A DNA stretch of 64,000 nucleotides from Rhynchopus sp. YZ270_cl-10 (GCA_964035575.1 OZ037907.1:744001-808000); one strand, 5' to 3'. Shown: positions 20,351 to 32,141, numbered from the stretch's first letter. Translations and numbers: made by a program. The notes: generated from the letters alone by a model not told the origin.

Positions 20351-23300
20351 TCACCGCTTGATGTTAAACTTGCACAACACAAAGGACCCCTCCATCACAC
20401 GGTACTGCGAGTCGTGCAGTGGTACAGAACGGTAACCCTGAGAGATGATGTATGGGATGAGGGTTATGTACTACATTATATTTCAAAAAAAATAGAAACT
20501 GACGTCAAAACAAAAAATGGATTTCAACATAATATCCGGTATCATACATCCAATAAATTGATAGCATAGGTATAGGGATCAACAAAAATGACAAAAAAAG
20601 GGGGTAAATTTTAGCTCGAAAAAAGGAAAAAAAAAAAACAAAGCGGATGGCATTTGGAACGCATCCTCGGGTGTCTACACTAATCCAACTAAGTTTTCTT
20701 TAATTTATCGATTCCTACGAGACACATTTCTCCCCCCCTTTCAAACCCAAAAAAAAAAAAGTCATACCTCACGTATACTGAGGAGAGGACAACTTGCCTC
20801 ACCAATGAAGTCATCGAAGCCCAGGCTGTCTCCGTCCATTACACGCAGAGTTACTATTGCCATTTCGGGGTCGTGTATGAGGACACTGTAGGACTCCTTC
20901 CAGACGGGGTTGAAGCCGTTGTCGTCGACCATCTTCGTGCGGAAGGGCTTGGAGTGGGTGTCGTCGTTGGGACCACCTGCTATCATGATGCGCACAAAGG
21001 GGTCTATGATCTCACCTCTTGTCTCCATGTTGGGCTTCGGCAGGTTGCCTGCAGAGATGATGGTGATGGTGAGCTGCACTTTGTTCATCTGTGGTATGAG
21101 GGGGTCGACACCGGGCTTGCGCATGCGCTCGGGCTTCAGAAGATACCCGCAGTTGCCGTTTTGCTGAAACAATGCGCGGTTCAGGCGGATCGGGAAGTCG
21201 GGTGTCTGGACATTGAAGGCAATGAGCTGCGAGCCGAACACCCACTCGTAGGGGTACAGGTTTGTGCTGTCGATGCGTGTGCCCTTAGGGTAGATGCGCG
21301 TCATGGTGTTTTTGTTCATCTCCGCAAAGGCCTGCACAACGTGGCTGTCCTTGCTGTTCACCAGCTTCTCTGCGTTCACCTCTGAAAGCGAGGTGCACTC
21401 ATAGATCTTCCCTTGCCCACCAGTGTGCGCAGAGGGGCCGCCAGGTCGGAGCTTTGTGTTTCTGAAGAAGATGCACTCACTCAGGTCCTTGGAGACTACC
21501 TTCTGTGTGTGTTGTTTGTTCTGGCTTTCGGAAATAAGCCGTTGGGTTTGCTCGGTCTCGTCTTCATCGTGGATGATGGCCGCCATCGGGCCCTTCAAAA
21601 GAATCTTCTTGCGGAGGGACAGTGGAGTGTACTTCGTGTGGAATTCATTGTAGTACTCCTCAGACATGCGTGCAGGGGGGTTGTCCTCCAGGGGCGGTGC
21701 AATGGCAGGGTGCAGGGTCTCCCCAAAGATGCGCTTCATGATCTCAGCCATCCTCGTCTGCTGCTCCTCGGATGTGTGGATCTCCAGAGAGATGATGACA
21801 GGCAGGTCTGACACCGTAAAGGCGTCGCGGTGAATAGCCTCAATCACCCCTTCAAACGAGATCTTCGACGTCTTTGTGTAGCCGTGGTACACTATCGGGA
21901 GTCCGTCGGGGCCATCGTAGCAGTCAACCTCCACGCATCTACAGCCAGATAGCAGTGCGTAGGTGTACATATTCGGGTTGCTGTCGGACATGAGCTGGTC
22001 ACCAGTGAGGTACGTGTTGTGCGAGGAGTTGATGAAATAATGTGTGATCGGCTGTGACAGGTCGTGGGTGCGGCGCTTGCTGTCCGGGCTCCACCATGTG
22101 TTGTGTGCGGACATAACGTAGCGCGAGAACTCTTGCAGGTCCCATGGCTCGCTCTCCCTGCCGTGCGCGGGTGAGGATTTGCCGAAGTCGTGCTTCCATT
22201 CCTGCAGGATCTTCTTCACGCCGGAGTCGGAGTGTTTCTCCTTCTGCACATCAACCAAAAAGTACCTGAGCTGGTCGACGGGGGGCGCAGCCTTCATCTT
22301 GAAGAGCGCTTCGTGTGCATCGCGGAGCTCGTAGCGCTTTCTGAGCCAGTCGTAGAAGTCGGTGAACTCGACGAAGTCGAAGTGGTCGTTGCCATCGGAG
22401 TCGAACTCCTTGATCTTCTGCTTCAGCATGTTAGCCTTGATCGAGACGTTCAGGAGCCCCATGAGGCGGCGCACCTCACGCGAGTCGAGCGACCCTGATG
22501 CGTCCTGGTCGACTGCCCACCAGAGCTCGAGGATGCGCACCTTCTCCTCCATGGAGGGTGCGACCTTGGGCTCGGAGGGGCGTGCCGCAACCTCTGTGAA
22601 GGCTGCCTTCATGACAGGGTCGCTGATGGACATGAGGATGATGTTCCACTTCTTCTGCTTCTTCCAGCGGCGGACATCGGGGAACTTGTTGAAAGCCTTG
22701 TAAACGACGGAGGCGGTTTCGAAGTGCTCCTTCTCGGTCATCTCCTTCTGTACAGGCACATTCAGGACACCACGCAGACGGCGTACGTACATGCGGATCT
22801 CAGGGTCATAGTTGTACCCACCTTCATTGGTGCGCCCATCGTCGCCCTCCTTCGGAGAGTCGTCGAAGTCGACGTACTGATCACCCACATCCTTCGGCTT
22901 GAAGCAGCAACACAACACACCCTTAATTTTACGTCGTGCCTTCGCCCGCCCTGCCTTGTCAAGATGCGTGATCCCCTGCATCTTCCCCAACAAATTCTGC
23001 GGAGTAGACGAAAACCGCCGTGACGATGTCAACGGATCTGTGTGTGTCTCGCCCCCATCCGAGATCGTTGATTGGCCGCGCTTTGGTCGTGTTTGTGGCT
23101 CACCACCAGCCCCTGCTGTGGGCGCACTTCCACCTGTTGGGTCTACCCCATCGTGCGAGGCTGTTTGTGTCACAGATTTGCGTGTTGGGTCGAAAACGAA
23201 TGTCTTCAACACACGGTCCACATCATAGTCGTCAAAGGAGTGTTCATCTGAGTCACGCCGCTTGCCACTGGAGTAGGGCGACGAATACGGGGTTGACTTC

Positions 23301-24175
23301 GAGAGCACCGAGGACCCAAGGTTGATCTCTGCGCTGTTCCCAAAGCGAACCGGAGGGTTGCCCACTGCCTGGGCTGGTGGTCCTGCAGGCTTTGCAGGAT
23401 ACATATGCTGTGGCGGTGGGATCGCTTTGTACTCAAGAGGTGTCCCCAACGGGAGTGACCCGGCTGCTAAGTTTTGCATGCGTGGGGTAAGCCGTTCGGG
23501 TGCAGGATCTGCCGCATCGGGTGCAGCGGTCCACACATCAGAGTCCTCCCATATGACGCAGTTTGCAGCAACACGGACCAAAGGCACACCCATGAGCGAC
23601 ACCTTTCCGTGCAACGTTGCCAAGGACCTCAGCGGTGGGATAACATTCCCTTCCGCGTAGGTGAACACAATCGTCATGTTGGTGACATGCGCAACCTGCC
23701 CGGAGGAGGTCCGCCACTTCCCTTGCAACATATCCAGGTCCGTCTCGTTTTTGACTGCCGTCATATTTGCGTTGACATTCCCACTAGAGTTGACCCGCGT
23801 GTACGCAGCGCTTCCTATACGCCGCATTCCCCCGGGCTGCCTGCGGTTCATCCCAAGACGCTGACGGGAGTGTGTTGGAACAAGGTTGATGTCGGGGTTC
23901 TCAAGCTCCAATGCACTTCCTGGTGTAGAGTGGCGGCCGTACGGTGAGCGTGGTTGGAAATATGCTGGGTCATCATTTGACCTCAGCGACACCAGAGGTG
24001 ACACCGGAGTGCCCCCCGGGTGTTGGTAGTGCAGTGGGGCGGAGTTAGAGGCAGGGCTTGCGTTGGCGAAGGCGCTGGCATGGTGGTGGCGTGCGACGTT
24101 GCCGCTGGAGTGTCGGCGATACGGCGGGTGGCGTGTGGCCTCATTCAAAAGGGGTCTATGCAACCCATCCTCCAT
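20351..24175 (-). CDS. Phosphoinositide-specific phospholipase C with EF-hands and C2 domain, two exons
   Basis: Exons 20768-24175 and 20351-20437 join in phase 0 to 1,164 aa; donor GAG|GTATGA, acceptor CTCTCAG. It hydrolyses PI(4,5)P2 to IP3 and diacylglycerol. Order: disordered N-terminus to 145; a small domain 147-215 (GKWRTSSG ... GNVIPPLRSLATLHGK) not normally part of PLC; disordered linker with a possible lipidation cluster LCCCFK near 421; two EF-hand loops (DQDASGSLDSRE at 556, DSDGNDHFDFVE at 592); X box with SSHNTYL (His719) and VYHGYT (His764), the two catalytic histidines; a linker ending in LSECIFFRN; Y box about 950-1045; C2 domain to the end, whose last strand (RVMEGSFVLCKFNI) is supplied by exon 2. 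Both histidines are present, so it should be active and Ca-dependent. No clear PH domain, as in compact delta/zeta-like PLCs. The ATG at 24175 is the first in frame. Confidence 0.95.
20651..20694 (-). repeat. Family H4 box, copy 2 (in the PLC intron)
   Basis: Plus strand GCATCCTCGGGTGTCTACACTAA then CCAACTAAGTTTTC, the reverse complement of the family consensus. Here the box points the same way as the gene. Confidence 0.6.
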
Positions 24176-25600
24176 TACGAATGATTATACATACGTCGTA
24201 AAAGTAGTCAAGAAAGTGCCCCCAAAAAAAAATGGATAGACCAAAGAAGGGGGTGGGGGGTAGAGGGCTGCAGGTGCTTGATGGTTCCGGTATCGGATGT
24301 GGCGGTTGGGTGCAGAATGCAACCGTTTGAGTAAGAGGGGCAAGAAGGTTTGTTGCGAAGGGAAAATGTTGGCAAATGCAGACCGAAGTGCTTGCTTGTG
24401 CTCTTGATGTGTGCACTTCAATGGGTGTGCTGCGGTAAAGGACAGCAGAAAAAGTGTCTCCCGAGTCCCCTCGGGAAAAGGAAAAATCTCACAACCCTAT
24501 CCCAGGCCCTGCGTGAGAGTCACCCTTCCAATAGCCAATAGCCAATAGCCAATAGCCAATAGCCAATAGCCAATAGCCAATAGCCAATAGCCAATAGCCA
24601 ATAGCCAATAGCCAATAGCCAATAGCCAATAGCCAATAGCCAATAGCCAATAGCCAATAGCCAATAGCCAATAGCCAATAGCCAATAGCCAATAGCCAAT
24701 AGCCAATAGCCAATAGCCAATAGCCAATACCCTCCCCTCCCCTTCAGCACCCAACTGCTAAGACCCCCCAAACGCTCGGTTGCATCTTTGGGCAATCATG
24801 ATGCCGTCATGCGTCCCCTCCTCCTCCTCCCCCCCTTCCCCTCCTCCCAAGCCTGCACCAAAGAAGCCGGCACCATGCAGAAACCTCTTAAACACACAGG
24901 CCGTTGCCACATACACCAACCTGCCCCTCGCCCACCAAATGTCCAATGACCACCACCTTGCCCGCAGGAGAGAGTTGGCAAGCAGATCTCTGAGGGTCGG
25001 GGTGTGGTCCACTACGTCAGGTCCTTTTTGCCCTACTCCCTCCCACCCGGTCTCCCCCTGGCTTTGCAACAGCGACGGCCCTGGTCCTGCGTCACCCTGG
25101 GACTAGGTACCAAAATCATGAAAATCATCAAAAGACCCCCTAAACCCCCCTCTCCTCCCAATCGGCTCGCCACCATTCTTCTTCTGCCTCACACCGCACA
25201 CCCCACCCCCTTCTGCCTCAGCGACACCCTAGCGACCCATCCCTCTCATCACCTCGATAGGCAGCGGTGCGCACCTTGGTGGCAGCCTCGGACGTCATCA
25301 GTAACACTGACGACCTCCCTGCTCACCACACAGCTCTTTGGGGCGGAAGCGATGCCATCTTTCCCCCCCTTCCCCCACACTGAAACACAACCTATCAGAC
25401 CCAAACTGCAAAACCCCGTAAATTCCCGCAAATTAAAGTCTTCTCCTCTGGCCCCATCACCACAGAGCGTATTGGGACATTGCAACAATGGTGGTGCAAA
25501 TGAAGCACGGAGGGTGAGAAGAGAGAGTAGATGTGCGTCTACAGAGCGTAACGACACAGCACTCAATCCCAACTCAGCTCTCATAGGATAGGAGGACCAC
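24176..25600. other. Intergenic with minisatellite and C-rich island
   Basis: After the CCAATAG array the plus strand is C-rich from about 24730 to 25460, with a composition like 2100-3560 and 54880-55640. Several long open frames exist on both strands but none has a pyrimidine/CAG leader with an ATG and convincing content. Confidence 0.5.
24528..24729. repeat. 7-bp tandem array (CCAATAG)n, about 29 copies
   Basis: Almost perfect, about 202 bases, upstream of the PLC gene. The 7-base period leaves all frames open on the minus strand, which creates spurious Tyr-Trp-Leu-Leu repeat proteins. Confidence 0.95.
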
Positions 25601-25870
25601 TCAATGCAACCACACCTCCCCTTTCCCCTTTTCCCCCAAACAGCTTTTCATCGCGTCCACATCGCACCTCATGACCTCCACTTCTTCATCCACATGAGGT
25701 CCTCTCCATTCAACAGTAGGATGGGAGGCCCCTGCCAGACCCTTTGACCCCTTCAGGGCCAATATGCTCAATGCACCTCCCATTGGGTAGTGTTTCGCCT
25801 TTAGGAACCCAGGAAACCCAGGAAACACCCAGTCACACACAATGAACATCCATTCCCCTGCATCGATCAT
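25601..25870 (-). CDS. Small hypothetical protein
   Basis: 89 aa from ATG 25870 (MIDAGEWMFIV...) to TGA 25601. The start lies 11 bases after a pyrimidine-rich tract ending ATCTCATCAG, so it fits the trans-splice pattern of the firm genes. The N-terminal half is hydrophobic with FPGFPGF, the C-terminal half polar with HVDEEVEVMRCDVDAM. No family recognised. A direct AACCCAGG repeat within it is a caution. Confidence 0.4.
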   Translation of the reverse strand: MIDAGEWMFIVCDWVFPGFPGFLKAKHYPMGGALSILALKGSKGLAGASHPTVEWRGPHVDEEVEVMRCDVDAMKSCLGEKGKGEVWLH

Positions 25871-26208
25871 CAGGGGTAGCTGATGAGATATGGGAATAGA
25901 AAATGGGGTGGGGAGGGGAGGTGTTTCATCTGGTCCGCTTCTACGGTGTCTACAGAAGAAAGTATATTGGTCTGGCTGACGACCCCGACATAGCAGAAAA
26001 TAGCACAAAAATAGCACCCCCCCTTTCAGCCACACCAAGAATTGTTATGAGGTCACCAATGAAGTGTATGAGGTCGGCATGGACTGCAAATAAAAAAGTT
26101 GAAACGTCTCAGGCTCAGAAAACGCATCTCAGTCGAGTTCATGAAAAGGGTGGGATATAAGTGGAAAAGAACGGCTCGCGCAAGTCACGGTACAACCTCC
26201 TCAAAAAA

Positions 26209-26278
26209 TAATTTCATATACTTTCTTTTCTTAACCGAAATGAAAAGAAAGCAAAGAGGGTGCGACAAATGTACCCTT
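26209..26278 (+). mobile_element. Family H3b element with 29-bp flanking direct repeats
   Basis: The 70-bp double-hairpin unit lies between two perfect copies of a 29-base sequence (GCAAGTCACGGTACAACC, CTCCTCAAAAAA) at 26180-26208 and 26279-26307. The second copy runs into a longer A-run. This is what an insertion with a long target-site duplication, or a local duplication around the unit, would leave. Confidence 0.65.
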
Positions 26279-26716
26279 GCAAGTCACGGTACAACCTCCT
26301 CAAAAAAAAAAAAATCCCCCTAAAAGGTTCCCAAAGATGCACGCAAGACCCCGACCCCACCCCCTCCTCTCCACAGCTGACTCAACGCCGGATCCTGGAT
26401 GCACTCAATTCATGAGGGGTGTTTGGGGAGAAGGAAAGATCTTATTGTTGAGGTGGTACTTTTTTTTTTGGTTTTGTTACTCTTTTCTCCTCCGTCTTAA
26501 GAGATGCCGCCATGTGTAATGACGACAAAAAAATGGGGTAAAGGAATAAATGCACGCTTTCGCTTTCAACGTATAGAAAGAAAGCAGAAGAAAGAAAGTT
26601 TTTTTAAAGATGTTTTCCATTGGAAATCATGGGAAAGGTTGAAAGAAAAAAAAAGAGAGAATATACACAAAGCCCTGGACACATATCCAAGAGGAACACG
26701 AGAGGGGGAAAATTAA

Positions 26717-26780
26717 AATTCATATACTTTCAATTCAGGAACAGAAAGCATTTGAGAGGTGTCATCACATATACACCCCT
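26717..26780 (+). repeat. Family H3 double hairpin, copy 2
   Basis: Diverged: ATACTTTCAATTC, GAACAGAAAGCAT, GAGAGGTGTC, ACACCCC. The arms still pair with compensating changes in the second stem (GAGGTGT/ACACCCC). Confidence 0.6.
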
Positions 26781-26830
26781 TTTTTTGAAGAGCCTTCAAG
26801 CGAACAGATCCAAGGAGGCGCAAAAAAAAT

Positions 26831-26893
26831 AGATTCATATACTTTCAGTTCACAGAATTGAAAGTATTTGAGAGGGTCAACACATGCACCCTT
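26831..26893 (+). repeat. Family H3 double hairpin, copy 3
   Basis: Near-consensus copy only 50 bases from copy 2, separated by a T-rich stretch. Confidence 0.65.
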
Positions 26894-27131
26894 AAAAAAG
26901 AAGAAAAAAAGATGTTTTGTTTGTGCGCTCAAATCCGGAAAACAAAAAGGCGGAAAAAAAAACATTTGTGTTAAACTGAAGTACGGTTGTTGTGGTGAAT
27001 TGAGTACTCAAAGAAAAAACAAGCGATTTTCTGTCTTTTTTTCAATCCGTTTTGTTTGCCCTGCAGCGCTGCCTCCAATTTTTTTTTTTTAATTGACAAC
27101 AAGTTGTTTTATCAAAACAAAGAGAATGATG

Positions 27132-27178
27132 AAAAGTGCCAACACCTCACCGTACATCAGCGGACGCAGGGGGCACCG
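27132..27178 (+). repeat. Family H5 hairpin, copy 1
   Basis: Outer arms AGTGCC and GGCACC around CCTCACCGTACATC and GCGGACGCAG. Other copies at 32085-32125 (minus) and 58031-58070 (plus). Confidence 0.55.
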
Positions 27179-27413
27179 GTTCTCCGCGGGGTTATCGAAC
27201 CCCCAGAGAGCACTTCATTGACATGCAACACGGTTACCACGAGGGAGGTTGTAATCAGTGTACACAATCATATTAAAAAGCACATAAAAAAAAAAAACAA
27301 TTTGGGAACAGATACTGTGCTCTCTCAACACAGAGAGAAAAAAAATCTTGAATAAACGGTGGGACCTCAAAAGCATTTATTTTGAGTACTTTATTTCCAA
27401 AGGAAATGAAAGG

Positions 27414-27540
27414 TACCGTATTCGTACAAAAAGAAGAAAAAAAATATCGACCGTAAAAAAAAAAAAGGTCAAACTTCCAGAATAAAATCCTGAAAAGGTC
27501 GAACATTATTACGGTCGGATAATTTTGTACGAATACGGCA
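27414..27540. mobile_element. 127-bp MITE, TACCGTA family (empty relative of 31407-32452)
   Basis: Ends TACCGTATTCGTACAAAA and its near-perfect reverse complement. The interior has AACTTCCAGAA, AAAATCCTGAAAAGG and TATTACGGTCG, the same order as the element that carries the pogo-like insertion at 31481. Confidence 0.8.
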
Positions 27541-29565
27541 ATATAAAATAGAATAAAAAGTACGTAGGGCGCACTTTGCTTAAAAGGTGGAACCTCGAAG
27601 AAAATGAGAGAGAAAAGAAAAGACATACCCCGTAATGTAGCAAAAGCTATCACAATATAATCCCTTTTCTTGGATAAATGTAGGTGCTAGCTCTTTCGTG
27701 AGGGAAAGGTGAGGAAGGTAACGAAAAAAGGGTTGATGAGTAGCAAAGGGGGGGCAGGTGGACCACACAAAATAAAAATCCACGCAAAAAACATTGCAAC
27801 AACTCATCTTGAGTAATTTTTGTTGTCACCTTGTAGAATTGCATGTGATTGTTTGTGGTATCTCCTCCGAAAATATTTGATTCAGATAAAAAAATCCTTC
27901 AGAGAAATGTGTTTTTTTGTCCACCAATGCGACCATGCGAGGGAAATAAAAAGAGAGAAAAATAAAATGCTACCTGAAATCCTTCCATACGGGTGGGGAG
28001 GAGGAGGGGAGCAACAAATATAACACACCCAAAGTTTTATTTTTGGCTGTGTATGTTATGATTGCTTTATTTGAATGGTAAAAGGTTTGAAAATAGTAAG
28101 CTGCTCGGCCAAATTGTTGAGGTTCGGCAAAGTGATAAGGCGTTGAATATGGGGTTATTTTCGAGTGAGATATGTTGGGATCAAATACCCTCTCTGGTAG
28201 TTTAAGTGAAAAAACGGCGAAAAAAAGTTAAAGTAAGGAAATGAGGGCAGAATCGCGAGCAGATTCGACCTAAAAAGGCAAAACATTACCCCTATTCCCT
28301 TTTGAGTTATGAGTCAAACGAGTACTCGACTACTTACATCCATTCTGAGTAAATAACAAACAGATTTTTTTTTTTGGCCAAAAAAAAAGGAGGCCAAAAG
28401 ATGATGCTAAGATGACCCTAAGCCTCGCTCAGTCACCTTGAAAAAATGGTAAAAAATTCAAAGGGGAAAAAAAAGGGGGAAATAAAAGAAGCCCTCTCGC
28501 TCTCAATGTATTTCCGATGTGAAGGGGGGTATGACAAGGTGGGACTGGAGTCGTCAAATTCCTTGAGGATTTAGGGGCGTGGACCACCAATGCATACTGG
28601 AGGGGGAGAGATATTATTATTTTTTTCTTTTTTCTTTTTTCTTTTAGTAAGCGAAGCGTGAAGCAGTACATCAAAAAAAACTATGAGAATGGTAAAATAA
28701 AAGGCAGATCCATCGTTGCACCCCGACGGAGAAGTAAAAAATGACGTTGACATTTTGTGGTTTCACTTTGTGGTTTTTTTTCACTGTTGTAAACCAACGG
28801 TAAAACCATCCTTCGAATTATTTACTTCACCGCGCTGACTGGGAATTTTTTTCTTTTTTTGGTGTTCCGGAGGGGGCCTATATTGACATGTCCTTGACAG
28901 GTGTTTCCGGAAACACCATTTTTGTAACAATTATTGGGAATTGTGTTGCAGGCGATTAAAATACCTGCTGTAAAGTGTTCTTCGATACTCTAGACCTCCG
29001 AATTTTGAGAAGAAAAAAAACCCCCCTTTCAGACCCCATAAGTGCAGACTGAAGGGTGGGTCAAGGTTTGTTGTTATTGCAAACGTGGTGTTTGGTTTTT
29101 TGTTTTGCATGATGTGCAGACACCGAAGGGGCGTGTTTGTTTTCCCCCACAACTTCTTTTACTGGAGCAAAGTTTTTTTCAGCGATGCCCCTGGCCTTTT
29201 ACAGGACAGAGAACAGCTAAAGATGGAAAATTTATAATCAAAAAGGGGAAAGGGGGGAAAGCAAAGATTGCAAGAGGTGCTGCATCTCGACCATACACAC
29301 AACACCCATAGTTGTAAGGGGGGAAACAGAAGATATGGTTTCAAACACGGTAACCATGCGACCCGGGTAACATTACTATTTTCCTTACGTAACATGCTAA
29401 GGATAACACGCTTTTAGTATGAAATGCACGTAAAAACGTAAAAATACCGTGGTTGGTACTCCAGAAATAAAAAATACCAAGTACGCAACAACTACGCACT
29501 AAGTACGCAACAAGTACGCAGCATGTACGCAACAAGTACGCAAAATGGGGTTTTCAGGAGCGCCA
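27541..29565. other. Gene-poor A/T-rich stretch
   Basis: Contains an H1 copy, a relative of the 44792 foldback near 28735-28835 (TTGTGGTTTCAC ... GTAAACCAACGG) and a GTGTTTCCGGAAACAC hairpin at about 28900. Near 29480-29540 there is a short run of TACGCAACAAG units. No coding region seen. Confidence 0.55.
28409..28439 (-). repeat. Family H1 hairpin, copy 4
   Basis: Compact form AAGATGACCCTAAGCCTC, GCTCAGTCACCTT; the inner stem is shortened. Confidence 0.55.
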
Positions 29566-29710
29566 GTGGTGTCTTTAATTTTCGAAAGAAAAACGACCCA
29601 AATTCGAGAACGAAACAACTTTATTAACCAAAAAGCCTTCAACGAAAATAAGCTTTCATACGAAAGTTCATTAGACAAACAATTCATTGCTCAAAAATTA
29701 AAGACGCCAC
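29566..29710. mobile_element. 145-bp MITE
   Basis: Ends GTGGTGTCTTTAATTTT and AAAATTAAAGACGCCAC differ at one position. Inner AAGCTTTCATACGAAAG gives a second small fold. Confidence 0.75.
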
Positions 29711-30319
29711 GGTAATAAAATATGCATTTCAAACAAAAGGCCTACAGTACTCAATCACTTTTATACTAGCGGCATGTTACCGGGTACATGGTCACCGTGA
29801 AGGTTACAGCGAGGCGTGGCGGTAGAGTTTGCTTGTGTATGCAGGCAGACCCACACATCCCCTCGGCCATATTCCATAACACCTTCAGGTTTTTTTTGTT
29901 TGAAGACAAAAAGAAGTGAACGTTCGTGCAAAACAAGAGAAAGGGTGTGTAAGGCCAACTCTACGACTCTCGCGCATTGTCACCTAAAAATGAAAAAAAA
30001 ACAGCAAAAAAAAAAAAAAAATTAACTTGAAAGCAAATGCTCTCAAGGCCAATATCGCATTGATGTGCTTGGTTCTTTTGTTTGGTTCTGAGACGCACGC
30101 GATTTAGCTAAAAATAAAACAAACATAAAAAAAAAAAAAGAAACCAGAACGGAACAAAAGAAAAAAGAAAAAAAACGGACATCACAAACGGAACTGAGTG
30201 AGGGTTTTTATTGTTTGAACAGAAAACGCATATCGCCGCTTTACAAAAAAGGGAGGAAAAAAAAAATATGAAAGCGGGATGGGGGGGAAAAACCCTAATG
30301 TTCACAGCGCCTCAACCAA

Positions 30320-30840
30320 GCAGACTAGCGAGATAAGCAGAACGCCAAGAGAGCTTTTTGTGCAGAATTTTGCCTTCTGGGCAACAAAGAACAACACCAG
30401 ACTCACCGTAAGTGAGCGGAGCGCGCGTTTCTGTGTGAAAAGGAGGATGAAAGTTTTTTTACAAAAAAAAAAAAAACAAGTAATTGCTATCGGAAAAAAA
30501 ACGGGTGTGATGTGGAACTCCATCCTGTAGAAATAATCTACAACACGCCCAGCATTCTGCTCTTCTGCAGGTATGCTAACGCTCTTCGTAAGCTCCCAGA
30601 CCAACTGGGACGCCAGCATCTGAAACGTTCAAGAAGGGGGGCTGTCCTCTTCGTCCAGCACCATCTGCTCGATAGCGTTGTTGGACGTCGGCTCGGCAGG
30701 CTCGGCGTGTTCCAGCTCGTTTTTGTCCACAGGCTCCCCACATTGTCGTCGTCGTTGGAGCAGTGCCGAAGGAACACAGAATGCACAGACTACAACACAT
30801 CGATCACACCAGGCGCATCAGCACCTCCAGCAAATCGCCA
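30320..30840 (-). other. GC-rich island, probably coding remains, unresolved
   Basis: Composition matches exons here, but no single minus frame spans it. One frame ends with an acidic tail (NNAIEQMVLDEEDSPPS, stop at 30629). Another opens directly after AACGTTTCAG at 30620 with MLASQLVWELTKSVS and runs to a hydrophobic end. It may be two or three exons of a small gene, or a decayed copy. No family recognised. Confidence 0.3.
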
Positions 30841-31883
30841 GGATGCTACGGTGGTTTCGAAAATCGCGCGGAGTTTTCCACAGCACACCCGTTTTTCCTT
30901 AGCAATTACTTGTCCTTCTTGTTACTGTTGTTTTCAACCACCTTCCTTCAACCCTTGTAGGGATCAGTTGTAATTTTTTTCGCGAAAACATGAAATTATA
31001 CATTTCAAGAGAACAAATTAAAAAGGGTCCTTATTTGCATTTTTGGGCTCCGCCCGTGCAGTGGTGGGGTCAATCTCGAAAATTGGACAATTTTTTGACT
31101 ACTTAAATTTTGAGAAATATGAGCCCGGTTGCTTATACGTGGGGCCCATTTTCAGCTAAAATTTTCCTCAAAATCTGGTTTTGTAAAATTGACCCTTTAC
31201 TCCCCCCCCACATCGATTTCAATACTATACCTTACTTCACCTACGGTTACCCTTACAGGGGGGTGAAGGAAGGTAAGTTGAAAATCCACACTCGCATTTA
31301 TCATTGCATGGACAATGGAGACAGGGTCTATGTTGCTGCCTATTATTATACTAAAGATTCTGCGCAAAATCATTTTCCTTCATTTGACAACCTCGTCATT
31401 TATTATTACCGTCTTCGTAAAAATGTTCGACCATAAAAAAGGATGAACTTCCAGAAAAATCCTGAAAAGGACGAACTTTACAGTCCCGCCTATTATTAAT
31501 AACGTTTTATTTTATAAAATCCTAATTAGTGACGTTCTAATTTATAAAGTCGTGAATTAATTTATTTTTCGGGGGAATACTAATAAGTTATTGAATTTAT
31601 TTTCCCCGGCGGAGCCGAAATTTTTTTTTGCCTGCACAAGTGACGACGGGGTTTGTGTGGGTTCTGTTGGAGGAATATGTGGAAAAGGAGGTGTGTAATC
31701 AGTGATACACGGAAGTAAAAAACGGTGCGCACGCGCATGCCGTTCGCCTCCATATGGTCTATTTATGGTCTATTTCACCCACGAGATGAAAAGACCTGGA
31801 CACCAGGAGTCGGTTACACCGAGGCGTGTCCCGCCTCGTCTTCACCACCATCCCCCTCGCAAGCGACGCAAATCGATTGGCTG

Positions 31884-32141
31884 TTATGGCCCAGCCGAAC
31901 TTGCGGGTATTCCCGTAAGGTTGAGAAACCTCTTCAGCTCCTCGGGGTTCACAAGAGCCTTGGGTGAAGTACGAACCGCTCTCTTTTTGTGGGTGTTGTA
32001 CTTGGAGATGGTGGGAGCAGGAATATGGCGTCCTGGGTGAGCGTCATTCCACCACGCCATCACATCAGCGTGCGGTCTGTCATCAGTGCCTGCGTCCGCC
32101 GATGAACGGTGAGGCGCTGGCACTTTCAACTTCTCTGTCAT
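31884..32141 (-). CDS. CENP-B/pogo-type helix-turn-helix protein in the transposon
   Basis: 85 aa from ATG 32141. Residues about 35-60 (HADVMAWWNDAHPGRHI then PAPTISKY) match the second helix-turn-helix of CENP-B/Tigger/pogo DNA-binding domains: conserved Trp, H-P-G-R, and T-I-S-K at the recognition helix. Such domains bind the transposon's own ends. The catalytic part is absent. The first codons overlap a family H5 hairpin (32085-32125), so that hairpin may have been picked up here. Confidence 0.55.
   Translation of the reverse strand: MTEKLKVPAPHRSSADAGTDDRPHADVMAWWNDAHPGRHIPAPTISKYNTHKKRAVRTSPKALVNPEELKRFLNLTGIPASSAGP
32085..32125 (-). repeat. Family H5 hairpin, copy 2
   Basis: Gene-strand form AAAGTGCCAGCGCCTCACC, GTTCATCGGCGGACGCAGG, CACTG. 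The best-paired copy of the family. Confidence 0.55.

Noticed and set aside
24489-24795. Repetitive proteins of Ala-Ile-Gly-Tyr-Trp-Leu-Leu
   Set aside because: Produced by the (CCAATAG)n array, whose 7-base period keeps all frames open.
25249-25584. 111-codon minus-strand ATG frame next to the small hypothetical gene
   Set aside because: No leader and no recognisable domain; could be a downstream exon, but no donor/acceptor pair joins it in frame.
25004-25591. 195-codon plus-strand frame
   Set aside because: Starts at GTG, Pro/Ser/Thr composition follows from C-rich DNA, opposite to gene direction, no domain.
27170-27210. GGTTCGATAACC-like string resembling a tRNA B box
   Set aside because: Lacks the invariant C spacing of GTTCRANNC and no cloverleaf can be drawn around it.
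31110-31436. 108-codon plus-strand frame rich in Tyr
   Set aside because: Starts at TTG, partly overlaps the MITE end at 31407, and shows no family resemblance.
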